From Euclidia mi (lineage: Eukaryota > Arthropoda > Insecta > Lepidoptera > Erebidae), in assembly GCA_944739405.2 (NCBI GenBank), contig OX123190.2, positions 62,825,805-62,889,804 of the forward strand: a stretch of 64,000 nt of DNA. The letters run 5' to 3'. The position numbers were made by a program, and so were the translations under genes. The notes under the pieces were generated by a model. That model was not told where the DNA came from. It searched no databases and saw nothing but the letters and a program-made list of their open reading frames with translations. Shown one piece after another: positions 45,969-56,480 of the stretch (within the stretch, counting starts at the first letter, position 1; each line of letters opens with the position of its first letter).

Positions 45969-47315
45969 CTTTCGGTCAAAACTCTTCCTTGAAGAACGTC
46001 TGGAGATGGCACCCGCATTACGTACTACTTAAAGTTCGTGTTATCATAGTAAAAACAGAATAGTAGGTTAGCTAAGGCCGCTCGGCGAGTTAATTGCCTA
46101 CTCTTGCGTTGACGCACGGGTTGTCACTTGTTTACACCGCGGCGCCGGCTTTGTCGGCGCTCGCGCTTTTTCGCCGCTTTTTTAAGTGATCGCACTGAAT
46201 ACTTCACAATTTAAGCTTGGATTTTTTTTTCAAATACCTACTGACTACCTAAGCGTTATATAACTATCTAAATGCCTTTTTTAATGAGAAAAAGTAACAA
46301 GTTAAGTTTACTGTCGTTTAACACATTGTATATTATTAATAACGTTTATTACAAAACTGAATGTATATAAACAATTCAAGCGGGCGAGCAGTGTAGTACC
46401 TACATGAATGCGCTCTATCAGACGCGCGGCGCATCCCGTACTGAATCCGCGCCGAGCTTGCCGCGCTCGTGAGATTGTGTGCGTGAAAAGTGCGTGCGTA
46501 CACGGCGCCGGCGACTCACGCATACATTCAAACCAGCGCGGCGGCGCGGCGGCCGATTAGTATGAAGCTATCCTACTATTCTGTTTTTACTATGGTGTTA
46601 TGGAGCGACTCCAATCTCTTGACTCTCAAAGTCCAATTGGTCTTCAAGTGCAAATAATCCACAACCTCCTCGTGCTTTGTGGAGCGATGCAACCGGGACA
46701 CGTACAACTGTGTGGTTGGTATTGCAGGACGTACTAGCAAGTTAGGTCCTGCTAGTCCGGTACCACAAAGGTTACGGCAAGATGTCTTCTTCTTTTTCTC
46801 CACCTTGATGAAGCCGTCCCTGTCGCACGTTGTATAATTTGGGACTGCTCGTTCCGCGTCCTTGTAACACGCACACGCACATTTTTATAATGCCGATTTG
46901 CCGGCGTTTTGCTTACAGCGGTAACAGCTGCATAGTCGCGCTTAGGGCTTGACGCACCTAAATGCGACAAAACCTTGACCGGTGTCGGCGACCCATCCAC
47001 AGCACACATCACACCGCTTGCATTACTGACGGCGATAGGTGACGCAAGTAAATTCGTTGACTCGAAACTGCAGACAGATGCATTTTGAGCCCCGCGTCCT
47101 GTGTTGACGTTTGACGCATGCGGTGACCTACTTGCAGACATGGTGTTTCGTGATAACACTACCTGTCTAGAGTTGCCGTAGGTAGGCAGGCAATTGTTCA
47201 AAGTGCGCAGTGGAAGTTGTAATACATCTACCTGACGACGACAAGACAAGGATCTAGACACAATGCACTGCGTTGCACAGTGAATTACAACTATCAATAT
47301 TAATTTACTTACCAA
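45969..47315 (-). pseudogene. LINE ORF1-like coding remnant, interrupted
   Basis: Minus-strand blocks are RNLCGTGLAGPNLLVRPA, IPTTQLYVSRLHRSTKHEE, VVDYLHLKTNWTLRVKRLES (46800-46600), and, beyond the insertion at 46045-46594, YVMRVPSPD and KEEF stop PKGVIYRRRF (46037-45970). This resembles the gag-like ORF1 of insect LINEs (LYVSRLH and EEFWPKGVVFRR motifs in relatives). The upstream frame to 47315 is Ser/Thr- and Arg-rich (PKRDYAAVTAVSKTPANRHY). Frameshifts, a TGA and a TAG show decay. The clade is uncertain. Confidence 0.55.
46045..46594. mobile_element. 550-bp TIR element inserted in the ORF1 remnant
   Basis: A perfect 23-bp inverted repeat (46045-46067 and 46572-46594, starting CATAGTAAAAACAG) is flanked by GTGTTAT on both sides (46038-46044 and 46595-46601). 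The 7-bp duplication is 8 bp if one mismatched edge base is counted, which would fit hAT. The interior is GC-rich (GCGGCGCGGCGGCC) without a long frame. Removing it rejoins the ORF1 reading (HNT and NFK). Confidence 0.8.
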
Positions 47316-47338
47316 ATCTTCACTGATGCTCCTGATGA

Positions 47339-47875
47339 TGTTCTTGAGTGGACCTATAAGATTAACTCATAATTTTGGCTAAAATAACAAGCAAATCGTT
47401 ATAAATACCACTACTCGAGGTCCAGATCAGTTTTTCTTCAACGAAGTCGTCGGGCCCCAACCACGTGCACGTTGACGGATTCACGCAGTTTTACAATGTT
47501 CAATATGTTACAAATGTTCAATAGTTCACAAGTTTGACTTTTATCACAGTGTACCGGTGCCGGCACCGGTACACTGAAAATCCGAGTGAATGCCGCTTCT
47601 TTGATCTATAACCGGTTATAGATCAAAGAAGCGGCATTCACTCGGATTTTTAGTTTTACAACCAAATAAAAGATCAAAAACGCGCTCACAAAACGGAATC
47701 TTCTTTTCGAACAGAAAGCTAGGTTTTTTTCGCTGACCGCGGGAAACGACAATGAACGAATGGATTGACAGTTCATAGTGTGACCATAGTCAAAATTTAC
47801 AATAGACTAAACTAAACGTTACTAAATCGATATAATCGACTTGACCTATCACAAATAATATTTCTATTTCAAACA
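47339..47875 (-). repeat. BEL/Pao LTR (537 bp, inferred limits)
   Basis: On the minus strand it begins TGTTTGAAATAG right after a purine-rich tract GGGGCGGGTGGA (47887-47876) and is placed to end ...GAACA at 47339. It follows the integrase end in the right order. Two perfect palindromes lie inside it. The left limit is inferred from the TGTT/AACA ends; no matching second LTR is in the window. Confidence 0.6.
47547..47650. repeat. Two adjacent perfect palindromes (30 bp and 74 bp)
   Basis: 47547-47576 (centre at GTGCC/GGCAC) and 47577-47650 (centre at AACC/GGTT) are exact palindromes without loop. They abut directly. A fully uninterrupted 74-bp palindrome is rare and unstable in cloned DNA. 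Confidence 0.95.
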
Positions 47876-47887
47876 TCCACCCGCCCC

Positions 47888-49050
47888 GGACCGGCCTACC
47901 GGTCCGCTAATCAGTTGGTAGACGTGACAACGTTGCAACCGCTCTCCTCAGAATCGAACCGTCCACCAAGACCTCAGCAAATCAGGGAACTCCATCAGCC
48001 CCAGTTACCAAACGAAGAATGCGCCCCCTGCGCCATCTGAGTGGCGGAAAGTTAGCCTCCTTGATCAAAACGAGGTCACCAATCTTGGGTGGATCGGTCT
48101 TGTCCGTCCACTTAACGCGTTGCTGGAGTACCTATGTGCAAATATTCCAAATTCCAGCGTTTCCAAAAGCTCTGAGTAATCTGGCGTACCAATTCAAAAC
48201 GCGAGAGACGACCAGGTCTCGTATCAATATAGGGGTACTCAGGCAAGGCGACAAGTGGGCGACCAATCAAAAAATGGCCCGGGGTGAGGGCCTCCAAATC
48301 ATTTGTATCTGAGGAGATCGGGCACAATGGCCTAGAGTTCAAAACGGCCTCAATCTTACAAAACACAGTTGCGAGTTCCTCAAATGTAAGGACAGATTCA
48401 CCGATTGTCCTGCGCAAGTGTGTTTTGGCCGATTTTACAGCGGCCTCAAAAATACCACCCCAGTGTGGACAATTTGGTGAGGAAAACAACCTATTTATCC
48501 CACGTCGGGCAAGCCTATTGCCTATATAGCCTTGTTGGTTTCAAGGCAATTAACAACGTCATTCAAATAATTATTGGTGCCCTTGAAGTTAGTGCCGCAA
48601 TCAGAACGGATCAAGGAAGGCAGCCCTCTGCGGGATACAAATCTGTCAAATGTGGCTACAAACGCCTCGGTCGTTCGTAAGCGAGGAGACCAGTTCTAAG
48701 TGAACGGCCTTTGTGGAGAGGCAAACAAAAACGCACAAGTAGGCCTTAACAGTCTTGCTGTTTCGAAGTGTCGACCTTTTCACCAAAAAGGGACCAGCGA
48801 AGTCCGTGCCAACACCGTCAGACGTCCTGCTCTCTGTAACGTGATCTGCCGGTAAGTCTACCATCAAGGGTTGCATTGTAGAAGCCTTGAGCTTATAACA
48901 AGGGATGCAGCGAAAGACTACACTCCGAATAATTCTTCGGGCCGACATAATCCAAAACTCGCGTTGCAAAATGGCCAAGAGCGCATTACAACCAGCATGC
49001 GAATTTTTAAGGTGACGGTCAGTTACCAACAAGCGTACCAAATGACCGTC
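47888..49050 (-). pseudogene. BEL/Pao integrase fragment
   Basis: From 49050 leftwards: HLVRLLVTDRHLKNSHAG (His pair), FRCIPCYKLKA (Cys pair), GTDFAGPF (first catalytic Asp), AYLCVFVCLSTKAVHLE, then in another frame the RSDCGTNFKGTNNYL block at about 48600 (second Asp), and GIFEAAVKSAKTHLRRTIGE (catalytic Glu region), LNSRPLCPISSD, LTPGHFLIGRPL and a C-terminal LVLIKE-type segment. This is the Pao-type integrase order. At least two frameshifts separate the parts. Everything upstream (gag, protease, RT) is missing; the joint at about 49050 leads into an unrelated repeat. Confidence 0.88.
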
Positions 49051-49056
49051 ATATCT

Positions 49057-49141
49057 GAATGAGCTATTTTCTTGTTTCATCCTTTTTAGATCCCTTTTTT
49101 ACGTAGTCGGGTTATTGTTTTAAAACTTTTATTTTATTTAA
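49057..49141 (+). repeat. 85-bp direct repeat, copy 1
   Basis: CTGAATGAGCTATTTTCTTG and then TTTTTTACGTAGTCGGG and TTTTAAAACTTTTATTTTAT recur at 50346-50430 with a few differences. This copy is fused to the Pao integrase fragment. Confidence 0.75.
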
Positions 49142-50345
49142 TCCTTTTCTGTATACCGATGGACAGGTAACCTAATGGGCAATATTTACATTGCCACATT
49201 CAAAGGAAGAAAGAAAGAAAAATATGTAACTCAAAGCGTATAAACCGCGTGAATTGTAAGTACAACCGCATTTTAAGCTTATATCTTGACTCAAACAGTA
49301 TAATATACGTACATATGGGTAGTTCTACAAACTAAGGAAAAATCTGAAGCTGATTTCGGCTCGACATTTTTTATACATTCTGGTGGTGGAATTCAGTCTA
49401 ATAACAAGTGTACAATATATTTTAGCTTATCCTAAACGGAACAGTCAAAATATTTAATTATTTTTTTATTTATGGCCATTTAAAGATAATCAAGCAACAG
49501 GAAACTGAGAAGGTCACCAGGAAACTGAGAAGAACAACAAAAATCTATCGAGACCTATAATTTATTTCACAATTTTTTTTAATTAGCTTCTTTAACTTTA
49601 ATTTTAAATAATCAAAACTATGTATTTAATATTAATAATAGTTTTATGCTTGGCTTAGATACTAATTAATATATACCTACAACAGTCTTGAACAGGACTT
49701 GTACTTTTTGTTTAGTTGCTTTAATTCTTACAAATTCTTTTTTGCCTGCACACAGACTACTGTACCTGTCGTCTTCTAAAATATTTGGTCCATCTTTTTC
49801 AAGCATCTTTTTTGTTTAATTGCAGCCTTTTATTTTGCTTTTCTTGTCTCTGCATATTTTATAACCCTGTTTTTTAACTTCCAAGCCTTATTTGCATTCA
49901 CAATCTGGCCCAAAAGTAATTTGTGTGCTACTTTCTTGTCTTGGTGAGTTTTCAGACATACATATATACGACATATTACCTGATATTTGCTTCTCTATCA
50001 CATCACCAAAAAGCCTTTTTGACGACGTACAACCGTACAACCGCCGTTTACAGGTAGTAGAGCCTTGCTGATTTCAGCATGAATGGGCCGGCTCGACCGG
50101 GGAAGTACTACCCTCGTACCCTCTCACAGAAAATCGACGTAAAGTAACAGTACTTAAACTGTTGCGTTTCGTTCGGTGAGTGATTTATAATTGTTTATGT
50201 ACATTATAAGTTACCTGCCATGTTTGTTTAATGCAGTTAAGTGTTGCTGGCACTCACATTAGGTATGCAATAGACGCGAATACAGCTTCAGCTTGAGCAA
50301 ATAAAAAAATACAGAAATCTGTATTTATACTTTTCTGGATTTATA
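49142..50345. other. Non-coding stretch between the 85-bp repeats
   Basis: AT-rich. No exon or known repeat is recognised. The two flanking 85-bp repeats in the same orientation could be the ends of one element of about 1.37 kb, or two independent copies. Confidence 0.35.
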
Positions 50346-50430
50346 ACTGAATGAGCTATTTTCTTGTTTCGTTCTTTATAGACTCCTTTTTTACGTAGTC
50401 GGGATATAGTTTTAAAACTTTTATTTTATA
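50346..50430 (+). repeat. 85-bp direct repeat, copy 2
   Basis: See 49057-49141. Here the left flank is unrelated to Pao. Confidence 0.75.
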
Positions 50431-50617
50431 AGTAAAATAATTACTTGTGCTAGGAGGCCCTGCTCTTCACAACTATAACAATAAGATCGAAAGTGTTTAC
50501 CTTCATAATCGTGATTCAATCAAATATCATTAAATTAAAATTAATATTAAATTAAATTAAAATGAAATACAAATAAAATTATTTCTTTGCGTTCATATCT
50601 TTCTTTCGTATCTTTTG

Positions 50618-50900
50618 ACGTGACAACGTCTTATAAATTGGTTTGCCGGGTGACACTTCAAGAAACTGCGTTACGCTCCGCTCACGTTATGCGCTCACAA
50701 TGAGAGCGAGTGAGAGGCACGCGTCCCGCCTAAGAGCGAGAGAGACAGACATAAAAAGTGAAAGGCACGCGTCTTTCATCCTTCTTCCTACTATACGAAT
50801 GAATATTCACATTAAAATTATTTTACCACTCAAAGTCGTTGTCACGTAAAACTTTCGCCCGTATACCGACTTTACAGGCAACCAATTTTTAAATAAAAAT
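50618..50900. repeat. Inverted-repeat element, ~280 bp
   Basis: ACGTGACAACG at 50618-50628 is mirrored at 50837-50847, and AAATTGGTTTGCC near 50635 is mirrored imperfectly by GGCAACCAATTTTT near 50877. Between them is a GC-richer body with GAGAGCGAGTGAGAGGCACG. It is probably a short non-autonomous element. Confidence 0.4.
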
Positions 50901-51002
50901 ATAAATAAAATAAATAAATAAATAAATGTGTATGTGGTAGAATATTATATTATAATCGAAAACGCAGCAAACATATTGAAGTTGCTTAAAAAATGATAAC
51001 AT

Positions 51003-51366
51003 TTATCATCCTCCTAGTGTTATCCCAGTTTCAACCCGGGGTCCGCTTTCTAGTCTAACCGGATTTGGTTGAATATTAGGTTTTGCCACGGAGCGACCGC
51101 CTGTCTTACTTCCGCAACCTGAAGGGATAGTGATATTCCATGGTTTAGACTAGTGTCAATTTATTTTAGAGGTATAACGACTGCCAAGGATCTTCATGAC
51201 AGCCGGGACCGACGGCTTACGTGCTCTCCGAGGCACGGGACAAGCGATAATTAATAATTCAATACGCACATCACTCCGAAAAGTCAGTGGTGCGCGCCGT
51301 GGATTCGAACCCGATACCCTCTGCATGGCAGTCCGTTGGTATCTCCACTATGCTATAGCTGCCTTA
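51003..51366 (-). mobile_element. tRNA-derived SINE, family B, best copy
   Basis: On the minus strand the head reads GCAGCTATAGCATAGTGGAG (A box) and GGGTTCGAATCCACGGCGCG (B box). The body runs through GACCGACGGCTTACGTGCTC and AAGATCCTTGGCAGTCG (both seen in complement) to a GATGAT-type tail at about 51003. Related copies: 21789-22110, 16236-16345 and 61543-61800. Confidence 0.8.
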
Positions 51367-52254
51367 AAAATGATAACATTATCAGCACATAATATTGGTT
51401 ATTTGATTACTTAATTAGACAAAGAGAGCACGACGAATAATCTCGTTGACGTGATTGGCCGATAACATGTTAATGTACTATGACATTGCATTATGTAATG
51501 TGTGACATGCGATATGTACTGCATGACATGATGGATACGCGTATACAAGTGGTGATTGTCAAGCATGATAGACAGATGATAAGCGATGTTTACTGTATTT
51601 ATACTTTCACTAATGTACTTATCTGAGGCTATAAGTTTCAAGTGAGTTGTGTGTTAAAAAGATCTTAGGAGATGAATGCAAATGATTAAGATTATCAGAG
51701 CTCTCTGGAAACTATCGGCGAATCTAGTAGCGTCTGCTTTCTTCCAAGACAAAGCAAAAGCTTTTTTGTGTTTCCCAGGTAGAGCAAAAAAACCTTCCTG
51801 TACCAGGTTCAAGTACCCCAAGCCACACAGTCCGTGGTGAATATTTCTTGGGGAGTGTGTGAGGGCTAAGAGAGGATTCTTGGCAAGTCCCACCCTAAGA
51901 GGGTAAAATATTACCAAGCGGGTGGAGCTGTTAGCGTAGTCTAGTTGTTTATATTATTTGCACATACTCAGATTACCCACTCGGTCGCACTCAGTGCAGC
52001 AATCTATTTCCGACTAAGCTATTAATCATACATTATGTTATACACGGATTCGTAAACTATTTTCTGCAATATATTGGAATATTAATATCTGTTACATAAA
52101 TAAGTCGATCGGAATTGATGAACCATAAATATCTACACCACATAAACAAATTGTTTTGATTTGCATGTTATCCTGTACAGACACAGGAACTGGACTCCAA
52201 AAATGTAAACAAATTAGGTCGTAGTAAAACATTGAAAATGGGGGTCAGTGGCGT
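51367..52254. other. Non-coding stretch, nothing recognised
   Basis: No supported exon or repeat. One 87-codon minus frame at 51654-51917 has no recognisable motif. Confidence 0.35.
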
Positions 52255-52320
52255 ATCATTAGAGAGGACTATAATATATCCAGCAGTGGACTATGGCAGG
52301 CTGATGATGATGATGATGAT
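52255..52320 (+). mobile_element. RTE-type LINE 3' tail fragment
   Basis: ATATCCAGCAGTGGACTATG is followed by GGCTGATGATGATGATGATG, the standard tail of Lepidopteran RTE LINEs. Confidence 0.65.
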
Positions 52321-52484
52321 ACATCAACATATTTACAGCCATTTGTGAACTCCACTGCTGGACATAAGCCTCACCTAATTTGCGTCCCAATAGCATTGTG
52401 AGGCAGTAGGAGGATTTGGCCCACTATGCCACTCGTGGACAGACGGGTTTGATGTCGGTTTTCCGCCTCTTCCGCAAGATACTT

Positions 52485-52744
52485 TTTTATTTTTATTTAT
52501 GGACACACGCCTGTACCCCCGAAGGGGTAGGCAGAGGTGTAATATTACACCCACATTTCGCCATGAGTTTTTAGGTCCCACGTAATAGGGGGCGAACCTA
52601 TTGCCGTTACCGGGCACATCACCAGACTCCGTGCTGCTACTGAGAATTCTTAAAAACCCAGTAACACTTTTGTCCGACTCGGAAATCAAACCCAAGACCT
52701 CCGATCAGCAGTCGCTTACGCTATCCATTGGACCACGGAAGCAG
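52485..52744 (-). mobile_element. tRNA-derived SINE, family A, copy 3
   Basis: Shares all blocks listed for 13046-13303. The minus-strand head reads GTGGTCCAATGGATAGCGTA and then GGTTTGATTTCCGAG. Confidence 0.8.
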
Positions 52745-53184
52745 ATACTTTTTAATTCGCGGATTTTCTTAACTCTGGATAATGGAATGGGGTAGAAACA
52801 CTATGTGTAGGTACTTATTCAAGTTATTCCTTCACCAAACGGATATGTGGTAAACATTAGGAAGGACAAAGTAAGGATTTTGTTAGTAATTTTTTTTTAC
52901 CATTACAACGTCTCCTTTCTATACTTTGTTATTTGTCTTGGCACTACATAAACAATGGTAATACTATAATAAATTAGTGATTCTGTTGTGTTATTGTGTA
53001 CGGCCATACTAAATGTAGACTAGGTACGAGTATCTTATTCTCTTTGATAAAACTATAACTGTCCACGAAAGTAAGAGCCGCCGCAGTCGCCATCAAATAA
53101 GTATAAAAAATAGGTTGACAGTTCTTAAATACTTGTGTGTTAGTTAAAGTTAGAAATACCGACATGTTGATGATTAAGCGAATC

Positions 53185-53257
53185 TCCACATTTCTAATTC
53201 GATTTCGCAGAGAAACTTTGAGCATAGATCTCTTCATCGCTCTCTGAGTGGGCGTTA
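53185..53257 (-). pseudogene. Short RTE LINE fragment
   Basis: The minus strand reads TQRAMKRSMLKVSLRNRIRN, which matches TQRAMERAMLGVSLRDRIRN in the LINE at 45114-45968. Both sides are unrelated sequence. Confidence 0.65.
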
Positions 53258-53463
53258 ATTGACAATGTCATATTTCGGAAAGCCAGCATAATACGCACAT
53301 ACCTTTGATAAGATAACTGGCTGGCTGAATAAGCTTCTGGTAATTTATTGAACATTTTATAGCAATAAAAGCTGGCATCGTGCAATAGGTGAAAATCATA
53401 TTATTAATATGCGCTCCCTGTCATTCGCGGTATACTTATGACATAAGTATAAGAATATAGTGC

Positions 53464-53800
53464 ATCTTCCAAAGAAGATGTAGTGACAAGCATCGAGAAA
53501 GGTACGCTAAGGTGGTTTGGGCACGTGGAGAGGATGGATGACAAAAGACTGACCAAGCAGATAATATATAAGGCAAGTGTGGATGGGACAGGACGAAGGG
53601 GAAGACCTAGGCGGACGTTCTCTGACCAGATTGGAGACATCCTTAAAACAGGGCAGGTTAGAAGTACCCTGAACAGAAGAGCAAGCATGAGGAATCTGAT
53701 GAGAGTGAATGAAGCAAGAGAGATATGTCAGGATCGTTGCAAATGGCGTTCCGTAGTCTCTGCCTACCCCTCCGGGAAACAGGCGTAAGTCTATGTATGT
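53464..53800 (+). pseudogene. LINE C-terminal RT fragment
   Basis: Encodes EDVVTSIEKGTLRWFGHVER, MDDKRLTKQI, GRRGRPRRTFSDQIGDIL and VNEAREICQDRCKWRSVVSA followed by YPSGKQA and a stop, then a (GTAT)n tail. This is the usual C-terminus of RTE-like insect LINEs. It is 5'-truncated at about 53464. Confidence 0.75.
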
Positions 53801-54098
53801 ATGTATAAAAATATTTGCTCACTGATAGATAACATTATTATTTGAGTCCTTTGATATTTACGTCTTTTCTGATAGGTTCAAAAACACTTCATTGTTTACA
53901 TATCCTCTCAATATACCTATTATAAATTATATAATATTTGTTTACTTGTGAAAACTTGTAAATGGCCCTCAGCTTCATAAAATTGTAAATTGTATGTCTT
54001 TGTTAGCAGTAAGTTTTCCGAAAAGATTAAAATAAAATAAAATTATATAAATGTATGCACCGATTTATATTGCATAACTAGACGTCGCCTATTTTGTC

Positions 54099-54864
54099 GA
54101 GTTATTTATCCGATTTGTCATTGTTCCGATTTGTCATCTATAAAAAACGTGTTCCAATTTGCCATCACACAAATTATTTTATTTTGCATTGTTCCAATTC
54201 GTCATCAGTATTTTATTTTGTTAAACGTACTGTCAACAAGAAAAGCTTTACCATATTGTAATATATATTTTTTATAATTTATATTGTTTAATATGTTGGT
54301 TATATTTTATCCGGATACTGCAAGACGCGGGTAAAATCGCGATTGTAACAAACAACGCACGACCAAAACCAAAATACCAGGATAGCATAAATCACAAGAG
54401 TATACCAATCAACTAGTGTCCACGCAACCACATGAGTATTTACTCATGTGACGCAACTGCTCACCATGTACTAGGACCGCATAACTTACAGGAGTATAGC
54501 AATGCGCTGTCGGGGTGTCCATGATTTTACGAATTATTTATTTACAAATTAATTTATAGGTAAATATTCACATATACCAATTTACGCCATATCGATGAAT
54601 TGTATGATATTAACTAATCTTTTGCAAATCCCCTTGAATGATTAAAACCTTTACCTACATCAAATTCTTTCATTTAAAATTTCTTCTTATAGGTACTTTT
54701 ATTTCTGACGGTACCCTGCAACGTGAATTTTTATGCCGATGACGAATCGGAACTCAAAATTTAAATATTAAATTATTTATTTTGCTCTTATGACGAATCG
54801 GGAATTGATGTATGGAGAAAATTGTTGATGACAAATTGGAACAATGACAAATTGGGAATAACTC
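54099..54864. mobile_element. 766-bp TIR element with clustered 16-bp motifs
   Basis: The ends read GAGTTATT inward on both sides and are flanked by an exact 8-bp duplication ATTTTGTC (54091-54098 and 54865-54872). Each arm carries about four copies of a motif close to GTTCCRATTYGTCATC. They point one way in the left arm (about 54111-54210) and the opposite way in the right arm (about 54733-54858). The interior is AT-rich without a long frame. An 8-bp duplication fits hAT or P-like mobilisation; the motifs could be transposase-binding sites. Confidence 0.75.
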
Positions 54865-55149
54865 ATTTTGTCGATAAACTTTACCTACAAAGAATCGCGG
54901 TATATTCATAGCCTCACATTTATAAACATTAACTTCATTGTATTTATGAACAGTTTTTGATGTTATTATGGATGTTTATTTAATCGGAAATAATCCTACT
55001 TGATACTTACTAAAGAGTATACTTAGCGGAGTGTAAGTAATTGTAAGCTTAAGTCGGAGGTAACGGGGAAGAGAGTTCAAAAAGGTCTTCAAGTATTAAG
55101 TATTTACTTTGATTAAAAGGTTTATTATTGAACCATTGTTGGATGTTAG

Positions 55150-55300
55150 ATGGTTTGGGTTGATCGCCTAGCTGCTTAGCACTGCGGTGTGTGTCGTGAG
55201 TTCGATCCCTAGATGGAACAACGCTTTTTATGCAGGTATGATTCACAAATTGTCATTTTAAGCCTGGGTGATCGTTGTGTCCACATACTATACAGATTTT
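55150..55300 (+). mobile_element. tRNA-derived SINE fragment
   Basis: GATCGCCTAGCTGCTTAGCA (A-box region) is followed about 40 nt later by GTGAGTTCGATCCCTAGATG (B box), then a body with GTCATTTTAAGCCTGGGTGA. Confidence 0.6.
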
Positions 55301-55458
55301 TTGTAAAGTCGCCGTGACATAGGATTTATACTTAGTCCAAAAAATGTCCTTAAAAAAGTCAACTATTCTATTTATAGAAAGTTGAAAATTCGAAACCGGA
55401 AACAAGCAGCGTGACTAGTCGATCTATCTCCTTATTTTCCTCTTCCTTATTTTCAACA

Positions 55459-55643
55459 CAGCTGCTTAAAGAATTATATTTTACCTACACGTAGTGTTCC
55501 TGGATTTTAAACTTTAGTAGCTTGCAACTAATATTAAAATCATCTTACTATTTGCAGCTGCTTAAGGGTCACATTAGACACAAAGGGGTCTCGAATTCTG
55601 ATCTTTACTACCTTGTAACTAATCTCAATTTGTATTGTTGCAG
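55459..55643 (+). repeat. Old tandem duplication of a 3' splice region
   Basis: The blocks 55459-55557 and 55555-55643 both begin CAGCTGCTTAA, contain CTTGCAACTAAT/CTTGTAACTAAT near their end, and finish TTTGCAG/TTTGTATTGTTGCAG. The second TTGCAG is the acceptor of the exon at 55644. The first could act as an alternative or decayed acceptor. Confidence 0.5.
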
Positions 55644-55782
55644 CAAAACGAGCCAGAGCCACCGGACCACCACTACCCGGTGAAGCACGCGGGTCTACCT
55701 CTCCAGCTGGCGGTGTACCCGCTACCCCTAGAGAACTCAGACCACGAGCTCAACTTGAACGTCTCTTGGGTGCCCTCGCCAG
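55644..55782 (+). CDS. Internal exon, extracellular FN3-like start
   Basis: A good acceptor (TTTGTATTGTTGCAG) ends at 55643 and a donor GTATTC starts at 55783. The exon is 139 nt, entering in phase 0 and leaving after one base of a codon. It encodes QNEPEPPDHHYPVKHAGLPL, QLAVYPLPLENSDHELNLNV and SWVPSP. The pattern of prolines followed by LNLNVSWVPSP looks like the first two strands of a fibronectin type III domain, which suggests an extracellular part of a receptor or adhesion protein. Codon use is GC-richer than the surroundings, as expected for a real exon. Phase matches candidate first exons A (5323-5526) and B (13816-13968). Further exons must lie beyond the window. The gene is not identified; FN3 is inference. 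Confidence 0.75.
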
Positions 55783-55854
55783 GTATTCTTAGCCTTAGCT
55801 TACATACGAATATTACCATTCACGGTTCGACACAAAGAACGACACGTCAAGTTG

Positions 55855-56159
55855 TTGCGGTTTCAGACTAGCGTTTTATATGCGCGTATAAGCTCGTTTT
55901 TGAAAGCGCATGTAGGCGCGTATAGGCGCGCCTTTTGGCACACGCGCAACTCGTACGAGCGTTGACGCGCTTTTGAGCTCGTATAAGCGCGAGCCGTCAG
56001 AATCCATGATAACACTGACAAGATGTCACTATCGTTTCGAGCAGACACGCCGAGATATGCCCGTTTACGCGAGTCCGGTTTTTTTAAGCACGTAATGTAG
56101 CGCACGTGTAAGCGCGTATGCTGAAACGACCAGAAAAATACGCTAATCTGAAACCGCCC
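55855..56159. mobile_element. Harbinger-type MITE (305 bp), copy 2
   Basis: Same family and same length as 9584-9888, in opposite orientation. The right end CTGAAACCGCCC is followed by TTA (56160-56162). The left edge has TTG where TTA is expected, probably one mutation. It sits 72 bp downstream of the exon at 55644-55782. Confidence 0.78.
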
Positions 56160-56480
56160 TTAGGTTGCCTACTGTACTAATGTTTATTAGCTATGATTGT
56201 CATTTTATAAATATACCAGTTAGTAATTTATGTTGTTAAAATTTCCAATTCACATACTGTTACATTAAATTGCTACGTTGCTAGGCTTTAGATTATCTAT
56301 GCGCACATACTGGCATACGATTTTTTTTAAACTTTATTTATTAACCTTGTTTTACAAATCGTATAAAAGAACAAGTACTATAAATATAATGAAAAAGTGT
56401 CGTAGATACGGACATCTGTTACATTTTTTTTGTACGGTGTTTTAAAATGCGTGCCACTCGGTGCGAATGCGGTCTTGTAT

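Noticed and set aside
51654..51917. 87-codon minus frame MVIFYPLRVGLAKNPLLAL
   Set aside because: No recognisable motif, signal or splice sites; kept only as an unclassified open frame.
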